Below are positions 16,226 through 24,665 of a stretch of DNA of 64,000 bases, one piece after another (positions within the stretch are counted from its first letter, which is position 1; each line of letters begins with the position of its first letter). This stretch comes from Lichenifustis flavocetrariae (GTDB lineage: Bacteria > Pseudomonadota > Alphaproteobacteria > Rhizobiales > Beijerinckiaceae): positions 62,001 to 126,000 of the forward strand of contig NZ_JAMOIM010000009.1 in NCBI RefSeq assembly GCF_026130545.1, in the 5' to 3' direction. The notes beneath the pieces are model-generated. The model saw only the letters and a list, made by a program, of their open reading frames with translations, was not told the origin of the DNA and did not search any database. Position numbers and translations under genes: made by a program.

Positions 16226-17742
16226 GCGGCCGCAACCTCCCCTTCGCTGACCCGGCGCACCTCGTCTTCCGCGGGGCCGGCCCCGAATTCATGCACCGTC
16301 CGGCCGGCCTGCATGACGACGATGCGGTCGCAGAGGCCGATCAGCTCCGGCAGTTCGGAGGAGGCGACCAGCACACCGAGGCCGCTGCCCGCGAGCGCCC
16401 GCAGGCGGCGGTAGATCTCGGCCTTGGCGCCAACGTCGACCCCGCGCGTCGGCTCGTCGAGCAGCAGCAGTCCCGGGCCGTTCATCAGCTCCTTGGCGAA
16501 GACCACCTTCTGCTGGTTGCCGCCCGACAGGTTGACCACCTTGGCGTCGGGCAGGCGCGGGCGGATGTCGTAGGTATCGAGTGCGGTCGCCACTTCCCGC
16601 CGCTCCAGCGCCCGGGACACGAGGCCGAACGGCGTCACGCGCCGCAGCGTAGACATCACGGCGTTCTGCGCCACCGTGTGATTGAGCACGAGGCCGGTGC
16701 CCCGGCGGTCGTCGGTCACATAGGCGATGCCGGCGCGTCGCGCTGCGGCGATCGTGCCGAGCGAGGCCGGCTTGCCGCGGACCTCGACCGTGCCGTGCCA
16801 ACGGCCGTTCGCTCCGAAGCCGTGCAGGGCCGACAGAAGCTCGGTGCGGCCGACCCCCATCAGGCCCGTGAGGCCGACGATCTCGCCCGCGTGCACGATC
16901 AGCGAAACGTCCTGCGGCGCCTGCCAGCCAGGTCGAGGGTGGCGGGGCTCGAAACGCGCGTGGTCGAGACGCAGGATCGGCGCGCCGAGCGTGCCGGCGC
17001 GCGGCGGAAACAGGTCCGAGAACGGGCGCCCGACCAGCATGCGCACAAGTGCGGCCTGCGGCGCATCGGGACCGGCGGTGCCGACGACCAGACCATCGCG
17101 CATCACCGTCACGCGATCTCCGATCCGGCCGACTTCCTCGAGCCGATGCGAAATATAGACGATGCCCACGCCCCGCGCCGCCAGGTCCCGCACCACTGTG
17201 AAGAGGTGGTCCGCCTCGACAGCCGAGAGCGCCGCAGTCGGCTCATCCATGATGAGGATACGGGCCTGGGCCGAAAGCGCCTTGGCGATGGCGACGAGTT
17301 GCCGCTCGCCCATGCGCAGGCTCGCGACCGGCAGGCTCGCATTGAGCGCAACCCCGGCGCTCTTCAGAAGCGCCTGCGCGCGCTGCCGCATTGTCCCGTG
17401 GGCCAGCACGCCGGCGTGGGTGATTTCGCTGCCGAGGAACAGATTGGCCGCAATATCGAGGCCCGGCACGAGATCAAGTTCCTGCGGGATCATGGCAATG
17501 CCGGCCGCATGGGCATCGCGCGGACTCGCGAAACGGACTGGCCTGCCGTCCAGCGCGACCGAGCCCTCGTCCGGGCTCACCGCGCCTGAGAGCACGCCCA
17601 TGAGCGTTGATTTGCCGGCGCCATTCTCGCCAAGCAGCACATGCACCTCGCCCGCCGCGAGGTCGAAGTCGACCCCCTTAAGGGCATGGACGCCGCCATA
17701 GCGCTTCTGGACGCCGTTCACCTGCAGCAGCGGCGCGGTCAT
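16222..17742 (-). CDS. Sugar ABC transporter ATP-binding protein (RbsA-like, two-domain)
   Basis: A 506-residue fused ATPase with two nucleotide-binding domains, the hallmark of ribose-type importers. The first domain has Walker A GENGAGKST and the signature LRMGERQLVAIAKAL with LIMDEPTAALS. The second has the degenerate Walker A-like GLMGVGRTELLS, the signature LSGGNQQKVVFAKEL and LLLDEPTRGVDVG. It heads the rbsA-C-B-like operon. No sugar kinase, isomerase or LacI-type regulator is next to it, so the substrate cannot be assigned. Confidence 0.92.
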   Translation of the reverse strand: MTAPLLQVNGVQKRYGGVHALKGVDFDLAAGEVHVLLGENGAGKSTLMGVLSGAVSPDEGSVALDGRPVRFASPRDAHAAGIAMIPQELDLVPGLDIAANLFLGSEITHAGVLAHGTMRQRAQALLKSAGVALNASLPVASLRMGERQLVAIAKALSAQARILIMDEPTAALSAVEADHLFTVVRDLAARGVGIVYISHRLEEVGRIGDRVTVMRDGLVVGTAGPDAPQAALVRMLVGRPFSDLFPPRAGTLGAPILRLDHARFEPRHPRPGWQAPQDVSLIVHAGEIVGLTGLMGVGRTELLSALHGFGANGRWHGTVEVRGKPASLGTIAAARRAGIAYVTDDRRGTGLVLNHTVAQNAVMSTLRRVTPFGLVSRALERREVATALDTYDIRPRLPDAKVVNLSGGNQQKVVFAKELMNGPGLLLLDEPTRGVDVGAKAEIYRRLRALAGSGLGVLVASSELPELIGLCDRIVVMQAGRTVHEFGAGPAEDEVRRVSEGEVAAA

Positions 17743-18394
17743 TCCGTGCCCTGTCCGACCCGCCGCTTGATCACGGGGGCTCCTCCCTCTTGTCGGCGAA
17801 TTCAGGACCGCCGTTTGGTAGGAACCTTATTCCTATCTTGCGCCTGAGCAAGCGGGACGCTTCAACCTTCGTCGCTGCACCGGAAACGGCCCGGTTCTGC
17901 AGTCCTGCTCCGAATGTCCGCAAAATGGCGGTCGCCAACGGCAGCTCTTGACGCTTCTCAAGCGCCTGCCGTCCCTTGGCGCGGTGGGCCTCGCCATCAG
18001 TTGGCCGACCTGCAGAGAGGGTCACGAGGCGCTCGCCGCAACGGCGCTGCCGCACTGGCGGGGGGGCCGACGTCGCTCTCTCCCAGCCCAGCATATGCTG
18101 ACGCAGGCGGAACTGATCGACGCGGGACTCGCCGCCCTTTGGGCGCGCGTCATCGCCGTCGAGGCGCCCTGGGCGCTCGGGCGCCCCGACGACGCCCGCC
18201 AGCATCATCTTACGACCCTCGCCTTCGCGATCCACCCATCAGGCCACGCAAACGATACGGGATGGCGACACGGCCCTGACCAGATGTCTGCGGGGCCTCA
18301 TCGCCGGTTCGGTCTGGCGGCGACGTCCCGTTCCGAATGCGCGTCGTCCCTACGAGGATCCTAGGACCGCTGCCACAGCAAGGCCATATCGCCA
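17743..18394. other. 650-base stretch without a supported gene
   Basis: This gap upstream of the sugar importer and downstream of the asparaginase-like gene has overlapping open frames on both strands (for example a 138-codon frame starting at 17948). None carries a recognisable motif or a clear ribosome site, and base composition alone could produce them. It should hold the importer promoter, but no clear promoter could be picked. A decayed regulator gene is possible. Confidence 0.45.
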
Positions 18395-19408
18395 TCAAAA
18401 CGTGAGGAACATCTCCTGGATCGCGTCGCGAGCACGCGTCTGCGTCAGGGCCAGGGACAGGAGAATGCGGGCTTTGTGAGCCGGCAGATTGTCGGCGGCC
18501 ACGAAGTTGGCTTCGCGAATGCGGTCGCGGGGGTCGACCCGCCCCGAATGCGCCCGCGCGGCCTGGACCACGACGACGCCGCGTTGGACGGCGCGTTTCA
18601 GGGCCTCGACCTCCTTTGGCGAGCCGAAGCCGGGGGCGAAGCCAGCCGCGACGATACCTTCGGCTCCAGCGGCCACCGACGCGTCGATCAGCGTGGCATC
18701 GGCGCCGACATAGGAGGTCACGACATCCACGCGCGGAAGCGCCTCGCTTTGACGAACGTCGAACGGCGTATCGGTCATGAAGCGCCGGGTGGGTGACCGG
18801 TAGAACGAGACACGGTCGGCATCGGCATAGCCCAAGGCCCCCAACCCGGGCGATTGGAAGGACTGCAGTCGGTAGGTATCGGTCTTGCTGACCTCGCGGG
18901 CGGCCTGGATCTCGTCGTTCATCACCACCAGAACGCCCTTTTTGCGGGCCTCGGGGCTTGCGGCCACGCGGACCGCGTTGATGAGGTTCAGTTGCGCGTC
19001 CGACGAGATGGCGCTGAAGGGGCGCTGCGACCCGACGAGCACGACGGGCAGATCCACCCTGAGGGTCAGATTGAGGAAATAGGCGGTCTCCTCCAGGCTC
19101 GCCGTGCCATGCGTCAGCACGAGGCCGGTGAGATCGGGCGTGGCTTCGACAACCTCGTGGATCTTCCGGTTGATGGCGAGCCAGTCGTCCGGCGTGATGT
19201 CGATGGCCGGCATCGCGCGGAACGGGATCGACACGATGTCGGCGAAGTCCGTGAGGTCGGGCACGCGTTGTGAGATCTCGTCGGCGCCCATGATGACGCG
19301 GGTATCCCCATAATTGGCGAGGTCGAGCGGGCCCTTGCCGATCGAGGAGATCGTGCCGCCCAACCCGAGCAGACCGATTTTAGGCTTGGACCCCATAACG
19401 AACACCAT
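18395..19408 (-). CDS. Asparaginase family amidohydrolase lacking the catalytic Asp
   Basis: A 337-residue protein of the L-asparaginase (type II-like) family. The first nucleophile motif is present (LGLGGTIS, T19), as is the second threonine in LTHGTASLEETAYFL (T102) and the lysine in REVSKTDTYR (K175). The catalytic Asp that normally follows (HGTD) is Ala103. C-terminal blocks such as AAGFAPGFGSP and HSGRVDPRD are also family-like. No signal peptide is seen, so it is cytoplasmic. It is the last gene of the RidA/racemase/ABC operon, three bases after a permease gene, and may hydrolyse the transported amide with altered chemistry (inference). Confidence 0.85.
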   Translation of the reverse strand: MVFVMGSKPKIGLLGLGGTISSIGKGPLDLANYGDTRVIMGADEISQRVPDLTDFADIVSIPFRAMPAIDITPDDWLAINRKIHEVVEATPDLTGLVLTHGTASLEETAYFLNLTLRVDLPVVLVGSQRPFSAISSDAQLNLINAVRVAASPEARKKGVLVVMNDEIQAAREVSKTDTYRLQSFQSPGLGALGYADADRVSFYRSPTRRFMTDTPFDVRQSEALPRVDVVTSYVGADATLIDASVAAGAEGIVAAGFAPGFGSPKEVEALKRAVQRGVVVVQAARAHSGRVDPRDRIREANFVAADNLPAHKARILLSLALTQTRARDAIQEMFLTF

Positions 19409-19411
19409 TCT

Positions 19412-20236
19412 TCAGGACTGAGACCGGGACACCATCAGCACGCGCCGCCCGAGCACGAGGCCGGCCAGCGTGACCGCGATGAGCACCCCCGACATGGCGG
19501 CGACGCGGACATCGAGCGATTCCTCGATGAGGGCGAACATGCGCAGCGGCAGCACCGTGGTCTTCGGGTCGGCGAGGAAGAGCGAGACCGAGACGTTGTC
19601 GAGCGACTCGATGAACACCAGGAAGCCGCCCGCCATGATGCCGGGGACGAGGAGGGGCAGGATCACGCGGCGGAGCGTCGTGAAGGCGCTGGCGCCCATC
19701 GTGGCCGAGGCTTCGGCGAGCGAGGGGTCGAGGTTTTGCGCGATGGCGGCCGTGGCGCGGTACATGAGCGGGCCGAACACGACGATGTGGCCGATCACGG
19801 TCAGCCAGAACGAGGGCCGGAGGCCGATCGCATTGGCGACCACGAGCGCCGCGAGGCCGTAGACGAGGCTCGGCAACACGAGAGGCGCGAGCAGCATCGG
19901 CTCGACCACGAGGGCGCGCCGGCGGCGCAGCCGCGTGATGCCGATGGCGGCCGGTGCCGCGATCAGGAACGAGCCGAACACGGCCAGGACCGCGATCTCC
20001 AGCGAGTTCAACGCGGCGGTCTGCTCGGTGGCCGAGCGCACCGGATCGAGCAGAGCCGCATACCAGCGCAGCGACAGGCCCTGGGGCGGAAACCGCAGCG
20101 TCTGCCCGGCCGTCAGCGACATGATGAGCGCGATGGCGATCGGGGCGACGAGGAACGCCATCGCGAGCCAGCCGAAGCCGTGCACCACGAGATTGTAGAG
20201 CGCCACGGGCAGGGTTTGTCGGATGCGCTTAAACAT
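19412..20236 (-). CDS. ABC transporter permease (PotC-like, spermidine/putrescine type)
   Basis: A 274-residue permease with about six membrane segments. The coupling loop is EASATMGASAFTTLRRVILP followed by LLVPGI. It starts inside the last bases of the other permease gene (eight-base overlap), so the two are co-translated. It would pair with the PotB-like subunit at 20229-21056. Confidence 0.88.
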   Translation of the reverse strand: MFKRIRQTLPVALYNLVVHGFGWLAMAFLVAPIAIALIMSLTAGQTLRFPPQGLSLRWYAALLDPVRSATEQTAALNSLEIAVLAVFGSFLIAAPAAIGITRLRRRRALVVEPMLLAPLVLPSLVYGLAALVVANAIGLRPSFWLTVIGHIVVFGPLMYRATAAIAQNLDPSLAEASATMGASAFTTLRRVILPLLVPGIMAGGFLVFIESLDNVSVSLFLADPKTTVLPLRMFALIEESLDVRVAAMSGVLIAVTLAGLVLGRRVLMVSRSQS

Positions 20237-21056
20237 AGCGGGCGAACCGGGGATGCCGGGCCAGCGAAGCCAAGGCGAGGAGTGTTCCGCCGGTCAGGAC
20301 CAGCAGGATCACGGCGATCGCGGAGGCGAGCGGCCAATCGAACAGGATGCCGACCTCGCGATAGATCAGCTGCGGTACGTAGACGTTGCGGGCACCGCCG
20401 ATCACAGCCTGCGTGACGAAGGACGCGCTGGTGCTCGCGAAGACGAGGATCCAGCCGGCCAGCAGGCCGGGGACCATCAGGGGCAGCAGGATCGTCACGA
20501 AGATGCGCCAGGGCCCGGCGCCAGCGGTCGCGGCGGCGTCCGACAGGTCGCGCCGGGTGCCGGACAGCACGGCCACGAGCGGCAGGATGATCAGCGGAAG
20601 ATCGATCTGCGTCATGGTGAGCACCAACCCGAACTCGGTGAACAGCAGGCTGAAGGGGGCGCCCGTGGCCCCCAGCGCCATCAGGGTCTGGCTGATCGGC
20701 CCCTGCCGGCCGAGGATCACGATCCAGGCGAAGGTGCGCACCACGTTGCTGGTCAGCATCGGCACCAGCGAGAGGAACACCAGGACCTGCCGGGTCTTCG
20801 GCCCGCTGTGCCAGTAGAGCAGCGCCACGGGCAGCCCGAGCAGTGTCGTGCCCGCCACCGTCTCGAGGCCGAGCCGCGCCGTGGCGGTCAGGACCTTGAC
20901 GTTGAACGGGTCCTCGAAGAAGGCGGCGTAGTTCTGCAGCGAGACCGCGCCGTCCCGGGTGAAGCTGAAGAGGATCAGCAGTACGAGCGGCAGCACGAAG
21001 AACAGTCCCGACAGGACCAGCATCGGGAGCAGGTAGGGAATGCCGCTCGATCGCAT
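20229..21056 (-). CDS. ABC transporter permease (PotB-like)
   Basis: A 275-residue permease beginning MRSSGIPYLLPMLVLSGLFF, a hydrophobic first helix. The coupling loop is DAAATAGAGPWRIFVTILLP followed by LMVPGL. The ATG at 21056 is chosen because an in-frame extension upstream would lie inside the binding-protein gene and has no membrane-protein character. It lies 11 bases after the binding-protein stop. Confidence 0.87.
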   Translation of the reverse strand: MRSSGIPYLLPMLVLSGLFFVLPLVLLILFSFTRDGAVSLQNYAAFFEDPFNVKVLTATARLGLETVAGTTLLGLPVALLYWHSGPKTRQVLVFLSLVPMLTSNVVRTFAWIVILGRQGPISQTLMALGATGAPFSLLFTEFGLVLTMTQIDLPLIILPLVAVLSGTRRDLSDAAATAGAGPWRIFVTILLPLMVPGLLAGWILVFASTSASFVTQAVIGGARNVYVPQLIYREVGILFDWPLASAIAVILLVLTGGTLLALASLARHPRFARYV

Positions 21057-21067
21057 CGTCGCGCTGC

Positions 21068-22108
21068 CTACTTCGCCACGATGGCGTCGAAGGACTTCGT
21101 CCAGGCGCCCCGGTTCTTGTTGATCGACACCCAATCCGGATAGACGAGCGTCTTGACCTGCGCCTTGGTGATATAAGCCGCGATGCTGGGCGTGAGATCG
21201 ACGCCCATATTGGTCGGGAACATCTCGGTCGGAGGTTGCTGCAAGGCCTCCTGTGCCGGCTTCGAGATGGCGGCGTTCATATAGGCATAGACGCCATCCG
21301 GGTCGGCGGCGCCTTTGGTGAGGTGCAGATACACGGGTGCCGCGGGCGATCCCGTCTCCGGGTGCACGAACTCAGCCTTCAGGCCGAGCGACTTCAGGTG
21401 CGCCACATTGTTGGTCGAGCACATGAACACGGCGATATCGCCCTGCTGGTACATCGACATCTGGTGGTTGGTGCTGTCGACGACCGCGGACAGGCTCTCC
21501 GGGTGGTCCTTGAATAGCTTGAAGACGGCGTCCATGTCGTCCGGCCCTGTGCCGAAGATCTTGGCGATCTGGGTGTAGGCCATCACGGCCGTATTCGACT
21601 CGAAGCCGGTCCAGGAGACCTTGCCCGCATAGGCCGGGTTGGTGAAGAGGTCCTTGTAGCCCTTCGGCGCCGGCACGAGGTCGGGATTGTAGGCGATGCC
21701 ATTGACCTCGACCGTCACGGTCGGGCCCCATTCCGTCTGAAACGACGGGTCGAGCTGGCTCCAGTTGGGAATCTTGCTGGGATCGATCTTCTGGATCAGG
21801 TCGTTCTCGGTCGCGACCGCGGTCTGGCCGGGCGACATCAGGAGCGAATCGTAGGCCGGGTGGCTGCGGCTCGCCATCACCTTGGCGAGCTGATCCTGCG
21901 CCATGGAAGGCGCGACGGTGAGGTCGAAGCCCGCCGCCTTGACCATCGGGGTCAGTACCGTGCGGTAGGCGTCTTCCCACGCGCCCGGAAAGGTGGCGGC
22001 GACGACGCCGGGATTGGCCGCGAAGGCCGCCCGACGCAGCAAGCCGGCGGTAGCTAGGCCTCCGGCGAGGGCGCCGAAATGGCGGCGGGTGAGCATCGGT
22101 CCGGTCAT
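21068..22108 (-). CDS. ABC transporter substrate-binding protein (PotD-like) with Tat signal
   Basis: A 346-residue solute-binding protein with a twin-arginine leader, TRRHFGALAGGLATAGLLRR, ending near AFA. The mature domain has blocks of the PotD/Fbp family: VVAATFPGAWEDAYRTVLTP, the WTGFESNTAVMAYTQIAK region and SIAAYITKAQ. Tat export of a solute-binding protein means it folds before secretion. It overlaps the ATPase gene by four bases (ATGA). Ligand probably a small cationic or amide compound, by family and neighbourhood. Confidence 0.88.
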   Translation of the reverse strand: MTGPMLTRRHFGALAGGLATAGLLRRAAFAANPGVVAATFPGAWEDAYRTVLTPMVKAAGFDLTVAPSMAQDQLAKVMASRSHPAYDSLLMSPGQTAVATENDLIQKIDPSKIPNWSQLDPSFQTEWGPTVTVEVNGIAYNPDLVPAPKGYKDLFTNPAYAGKVSWTGFESNTAVMAYTQIAKIFGTGPDDMDAVFKLFKDHPESLSAVVDSTNHQMSMYQQGDIAVFMCSTNNVAHLKSLGLKAEFVHPETGSPAAPVYLHLTKGAADPDGVYAYMNAAISKPAQEALQQPPTEMFPTNMGVDLTPSIAAYITKAQVKTLVYPDWVSINKNRGAWTKSFDAIVAK

Positions 22109-23292
22109 GACGAGGGTCCTTCTAAGGAAGCGTGAAGATCGCCGCCGATCGCATCGGGCGGAAACACGTGGCAGCGCGCGGGATCGATCGCGACGAAGAT
22201 GCGATCGCCGAGAAGGAGGGTGTCGGGCGCTTGCGCGCGGAGCTGCGCGCAGCGGATGCCTGTGCCGTCGGTGAGTTCGAGATCGTGGATGACGTGCGGG
22301 CCGAGCGGGATCGAGACGATCAAGCGCGCCGCGAGCCGGCCGGGTCCGGCGTCGGGGAACAGGCTCACCTCTTCCGGCCGGCAGGTGACGACGACGGAGG
22401 CGCCGGACACGAAGCGCGTGGGCCGGAGCAGGTCCAGGAGCTCACCCGTGGTCAGCCGGACCGGCATCCTTTCGGGGCCGGCACCCTCGACTCGGCCGGT
22501 GAGCATGCTGGTCTGGCCGATGAAGCGGTTGACGAAGAGCGTTCGGGGCTGGTCATAGATGCGGCTCGGCGTGTCGATCTGTTCGATGCGGCCACGATTC
22601 ATCAGCACCAGCCGGCTCGCGAGGCTCTGGGCCTCCTCCTGGTCGTGCGTGACGAGCAGCGTCGTGATGCCGAGCGCCTTCTGCAGCCGCAGCATCTCGA
22701 CCTGCAGGTCGAAGCGCAGGGCGCGATCCAGCGCCCCGAATGGCTCGTCGAGAAGCAGGAGCGAGGGGCGCCCCGCAAGAGCGCGGGCCACGGCCACGCG
22801 CTGCTGCTGGCCGCCGGACAATTGATGCGGCAGACGCCGACCGAAGCTGTCGAGCTGGATAAGCCGCAGCATCTCGTCGACCCGCGCCCGCCGCTCCTGT
22901 TTCGGAACGCCCTGGCAGGCGAGGGGATAAGAGACATTCTCGGCCACGGTCATGTGGGGGAACAGGGCGTAATTCTGGAACACCATGCCGATGCCGCGTG
23001 ACCGCGCCGGCACTTGCAGAAGATCCGTGTCGCCGAGCGCGATCGTGCCCTTCGCCGGGCGGATCAGCCCGGCGATCGCCCGCAGCACCGTCGACTTGCC
23101 GCAGCCGCTGGGGCCGAGCAGGGCAGCGACTTCTCCGGCCGGAATGTCGAAGGTCACCCCGTCGACCGCGAAACCCGATCCGTAGGAGTGGCTGAGCCCA
23201 GCGACCGTCAGCGCACCGGTGCGCTGGGCCAGCTCGCTCGAAAGCGACCTCGCGGCGGTGTTCTGGTCGAGAGCGGGCAGAGCACGCTGCAT
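22105..23292 (-). CDS. ABC transporter ATP-binding protein (PotA-like)
   Basis: A 395-residue importer ATPase. Walker A is GPSGCGKST, the signature LSGGQQQRVAVARAL, Walker B LLLLDEPFGALD and the switch region LVTHDQEEA. A C-terminal TOBE-type domain follows, with GRVEGAG near residue 275. Start choice is unclear: a GTG at 23295 gives a GTGA overlap and the ATG at 23292 gives TGATG with the upstream stop; both keep the gene coupled to the racemase gene. Confidence 0.9.
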   Translation of the reverse strand: MQRALPALDQNTAARSLSSELAQRTGALTVAGLSHSYGSGFAVDGVTFDIPAGEVAALLGPSGCGKSTVLRAIAGLIRPAKGTIALGDTDLLQVPARSRGIGMVFQNYALFPHMTVAENVSYPLACQGVPKQERRARVDEMLRLIQLDSFGRRLPHQLSGGQQQRVAVARALAGRPSLLLLDEPFGALDRALRFDLQVEMLRLQKALGITTLLVTHDQEEAQSLASRLVLMNRGRIEQIDTPSRIYDQPRTLFVNRFIGQTSMLTGRVEGAGPERMPVRLTTGELLDLLRPTRFVSGASVVVTCRPEEVSLFPDAGPGRLAARLIVSIPLGPHVIHDLELTDGTGIRCAQLRAQAPDTLLLGDRIFVAIDPARCHVFPPDAIGGDLHASLEGPSS

Positions 23293-24041
23293 CACGAGGC
23301 CTCGCTTGCCAGCAGACGGGCAAGACGTCCGGTCAGGCCAGTCATCGGCTTGACCGCGGGTCGCGCGTAGCTACCGACCTTCGGACGGCCGGCCTTCAGG
23401 TGGATCAGGGCCAGGGCCTGGACGGCCGCCGCCTCGACGCTGCCGACGATTGGGATCGGGGATCGTTCGCCGACCCTTGCCGCCAAACCCGCGAAGGCGG
23501 CGCCACCCAGGATGGCCACCTCGGCCCCGCGCCCCCGCACCGCCTTCTCGACCCCTTCGAGCAGCAACGGCACCGGGTCAGGTGCCTGCAAGGCCGCGGT
23601 GTCGACGATCTCGACACCGCAGAAGCGGGAAGCGAGACCTGTCGCCTGCACGGCTTCCTCGATGACAGGCACGACGCGCGGACCGACGGTGACGACGCAG
23701 AAGCGGGCGCCAAGCTGGACGGCGGTGAGGAACGAGGCCTCGCCGATCCCGACCACCGGAATGTCGAGAACCTCGCGCAGCGCGTGGAGACCGGGGTCGC
23801 TGAAGCAGGCCACGATGATCGCGTCATGCTCGCCCGGATGGTCGACGGCGGCGCTCAACGTCGCCATGGCCGAGATCGTGAGGTCCGCACGACCACCGAT
23901 GCCGCGCGGCCCGAAGCCCGCGGTGATCCCTTCGACGTGGCAACCTGGCAGCACGTCGCCAATGGCACGGGTCACCCGGCCGGTGACCCGTTCGTCGGTA
24001 TTCGAGTTGACGGCGAGAATGCGGAACGGCCGGTCGGTCAT
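23292..24041 (-). CDS. Hydantoin racemase / Asp-Glu racemase superfamily protein
   Basis: A 249-residue protein of the hydantoin/Asp/Glu racemase superfamily. The start is RILAVNSNTDERVTGRV, and the active-site region IIVACFSDPGLHALREVLDI contains the first Cys, missing in the paralogue at 5806-6564. The second site is AEVAILGGAAFAGLA, where the usual second Cys is not visible, so a two-base racemization is doubtful. The ATG at 24041 overlaps the RidA-like stop (ATGA). The gene joins a transporter and an asparaginase-like hydrolase, so it probably acts on the transported compound. Confidence 0.82.
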   Translation of the reverse strand: MTDRPFRILAVNSNTDERVTGRVTRAIGDVLPGCHVEGITAGFGPRGIGGRADLTISAMATLSAAVDHPGEHDAIIVACFSDPGLHALREVLDIPVVGIGEASFLTAVQLGARFCVVTVGPRVVPVIEEAVQATGLASRFCGVEIVDTAALQAPDPVPLLLEGVEKAVRGRGAEVAILGGAAFAGLAARVGERSPIPIVGSVEAAAVQALALIHLKAGRPKVGSYARPAVKPMTGLTGRLARLLASEAS

Positions 24042-24520
24042 GGCAGGATCTCCAGCATCGCGTCGATCTCGACGGGCGCGCCTCCGGGCAATCCCGTGAC
24101 CGCGATGGCCGTACGGGCATGGGCGCCGCAATCCTGTCCGTAGAGTCCGATCAGCAGTTCCGAGGCCGCGTTGATGACAAGCGGCGCATCCGCGAAGCCG
24201 GGGACAGCCGCGACGAAGCCGCCGAGGCGAAGCAAGCAAGCGACCCGGTCGAGCTGGCCGTCGCAGGCAGCCCGCACATGGAACAGCAGATTGAGCAGGC
24301 AGGTCTCGGCGTGGCCGCGCGCCTCCTCGACCGACATGTCGGATCCCACTGTCCCAGGCCGGATAATCGTCCCGTCTCGTTCGTTCACCTGGCCCGACAG
24401 GATCAGCAGCGCTCCGGATCGCCGCCAGGGACGGAACAACGCGCGCGGATGCGCCGTGTCGGGGAGAGCCTTGCCGAGGTCGTGCAGGCGCATCGCAATG
24501 GCGTCGGGTGTGAGGCTCAT
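24038..24520 (-). CDS. RidA (YjgF/YER057c/UK114) family protein
   Basis: A 160-residue protein of the RidA superfamily, of the longer YjgF-like 1 type. Recognisable blocks are LGKALPDTAHPRALFRPWRR, a LILSGQVNERDG segment, CLLNLLFHVRAACDGQLDRV and HARTAIAVTGLPGGAPVEID. The arginine of the imine-hydrolysing RidA active site appears replaced in context (HARTAIAVTGLP keeps one Arg). It probably deaminates a reactive enamine/imine formed during catabolism. It is the first gene of the seven-gene minus-strand operon and the ATG at 24520 is preferred over an N-terminal extension that overlaps the divergent promoter region. Confidence 0.82.
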   Translation of the reverse strand: MSLTPDAIAMRLHDLGKALPDTAHPRALFRPWRRSGALLILSGQVNERDGTIIRPGTVGSDMSVEEARGHAETCLLNLLFHVRAACDGQLDRVACLLRLGGFVAAVPGFADAPLVINAASELLIGLYGQDCGAHARTAIAVTGLPGGAPVEIDAMLEILP

Positions 24521-24559
24521 GAGCGTGGGCGGATCCAGATGGCGACTAAGATCGCCGAA

Positions 24560-24587
24560 TTGATTTGGTTCGCACCGATATGATAAT
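24560..24587 (+). promoter_or_regulatory. Candidate sigma-70 promoter for the GntR gene
   Basis: TTGATT at 24560-24565 and GATAAT at 24582-24587 are separated by 16 bases. A start near 24595 would place the inverted repeat at 24607-24632 just downstream, a usual position for autorepression. Only two near-consensus hexamers support it. Confidence 0.35.
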
Positions 24588-24606
24588 CTATTTTCGAAAG
24601 TGTATA

Positions 24607-24632
24607 AGCACAAATTTCCAACAACTTGTGCT
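24607..24632. promoter_or_regulatory. Candidate operator (7-12-7 inverted repeat)
   Basis: AGCACAA (24607-24613) and TTGTGCT (24626-24632) are exact reverse complements with 12 bases between. The repeat lies in the 145-base gap between the divergent RidA operon start (24520) and the GntR start (24666), so the GntR protein is the likely reader. Confidence 0.45.
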
Positions 24633-24665
24633 AAAAGACTAGGCAGCCCTGATGGAGGTCAAGCG

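Noticed and set aside
16186-17589. 467-codon plus-strand frame
   Set aside because: Opposite to the RbsA-like gene; composition is that of a shadow frame.
17948-18364. 138-codon plus-strand frame in the gap upstream of the sugar importer
   Set aside because: No domain, ribosome site or conserved pattern was recognisable; may be a shadow or decayed sequence.
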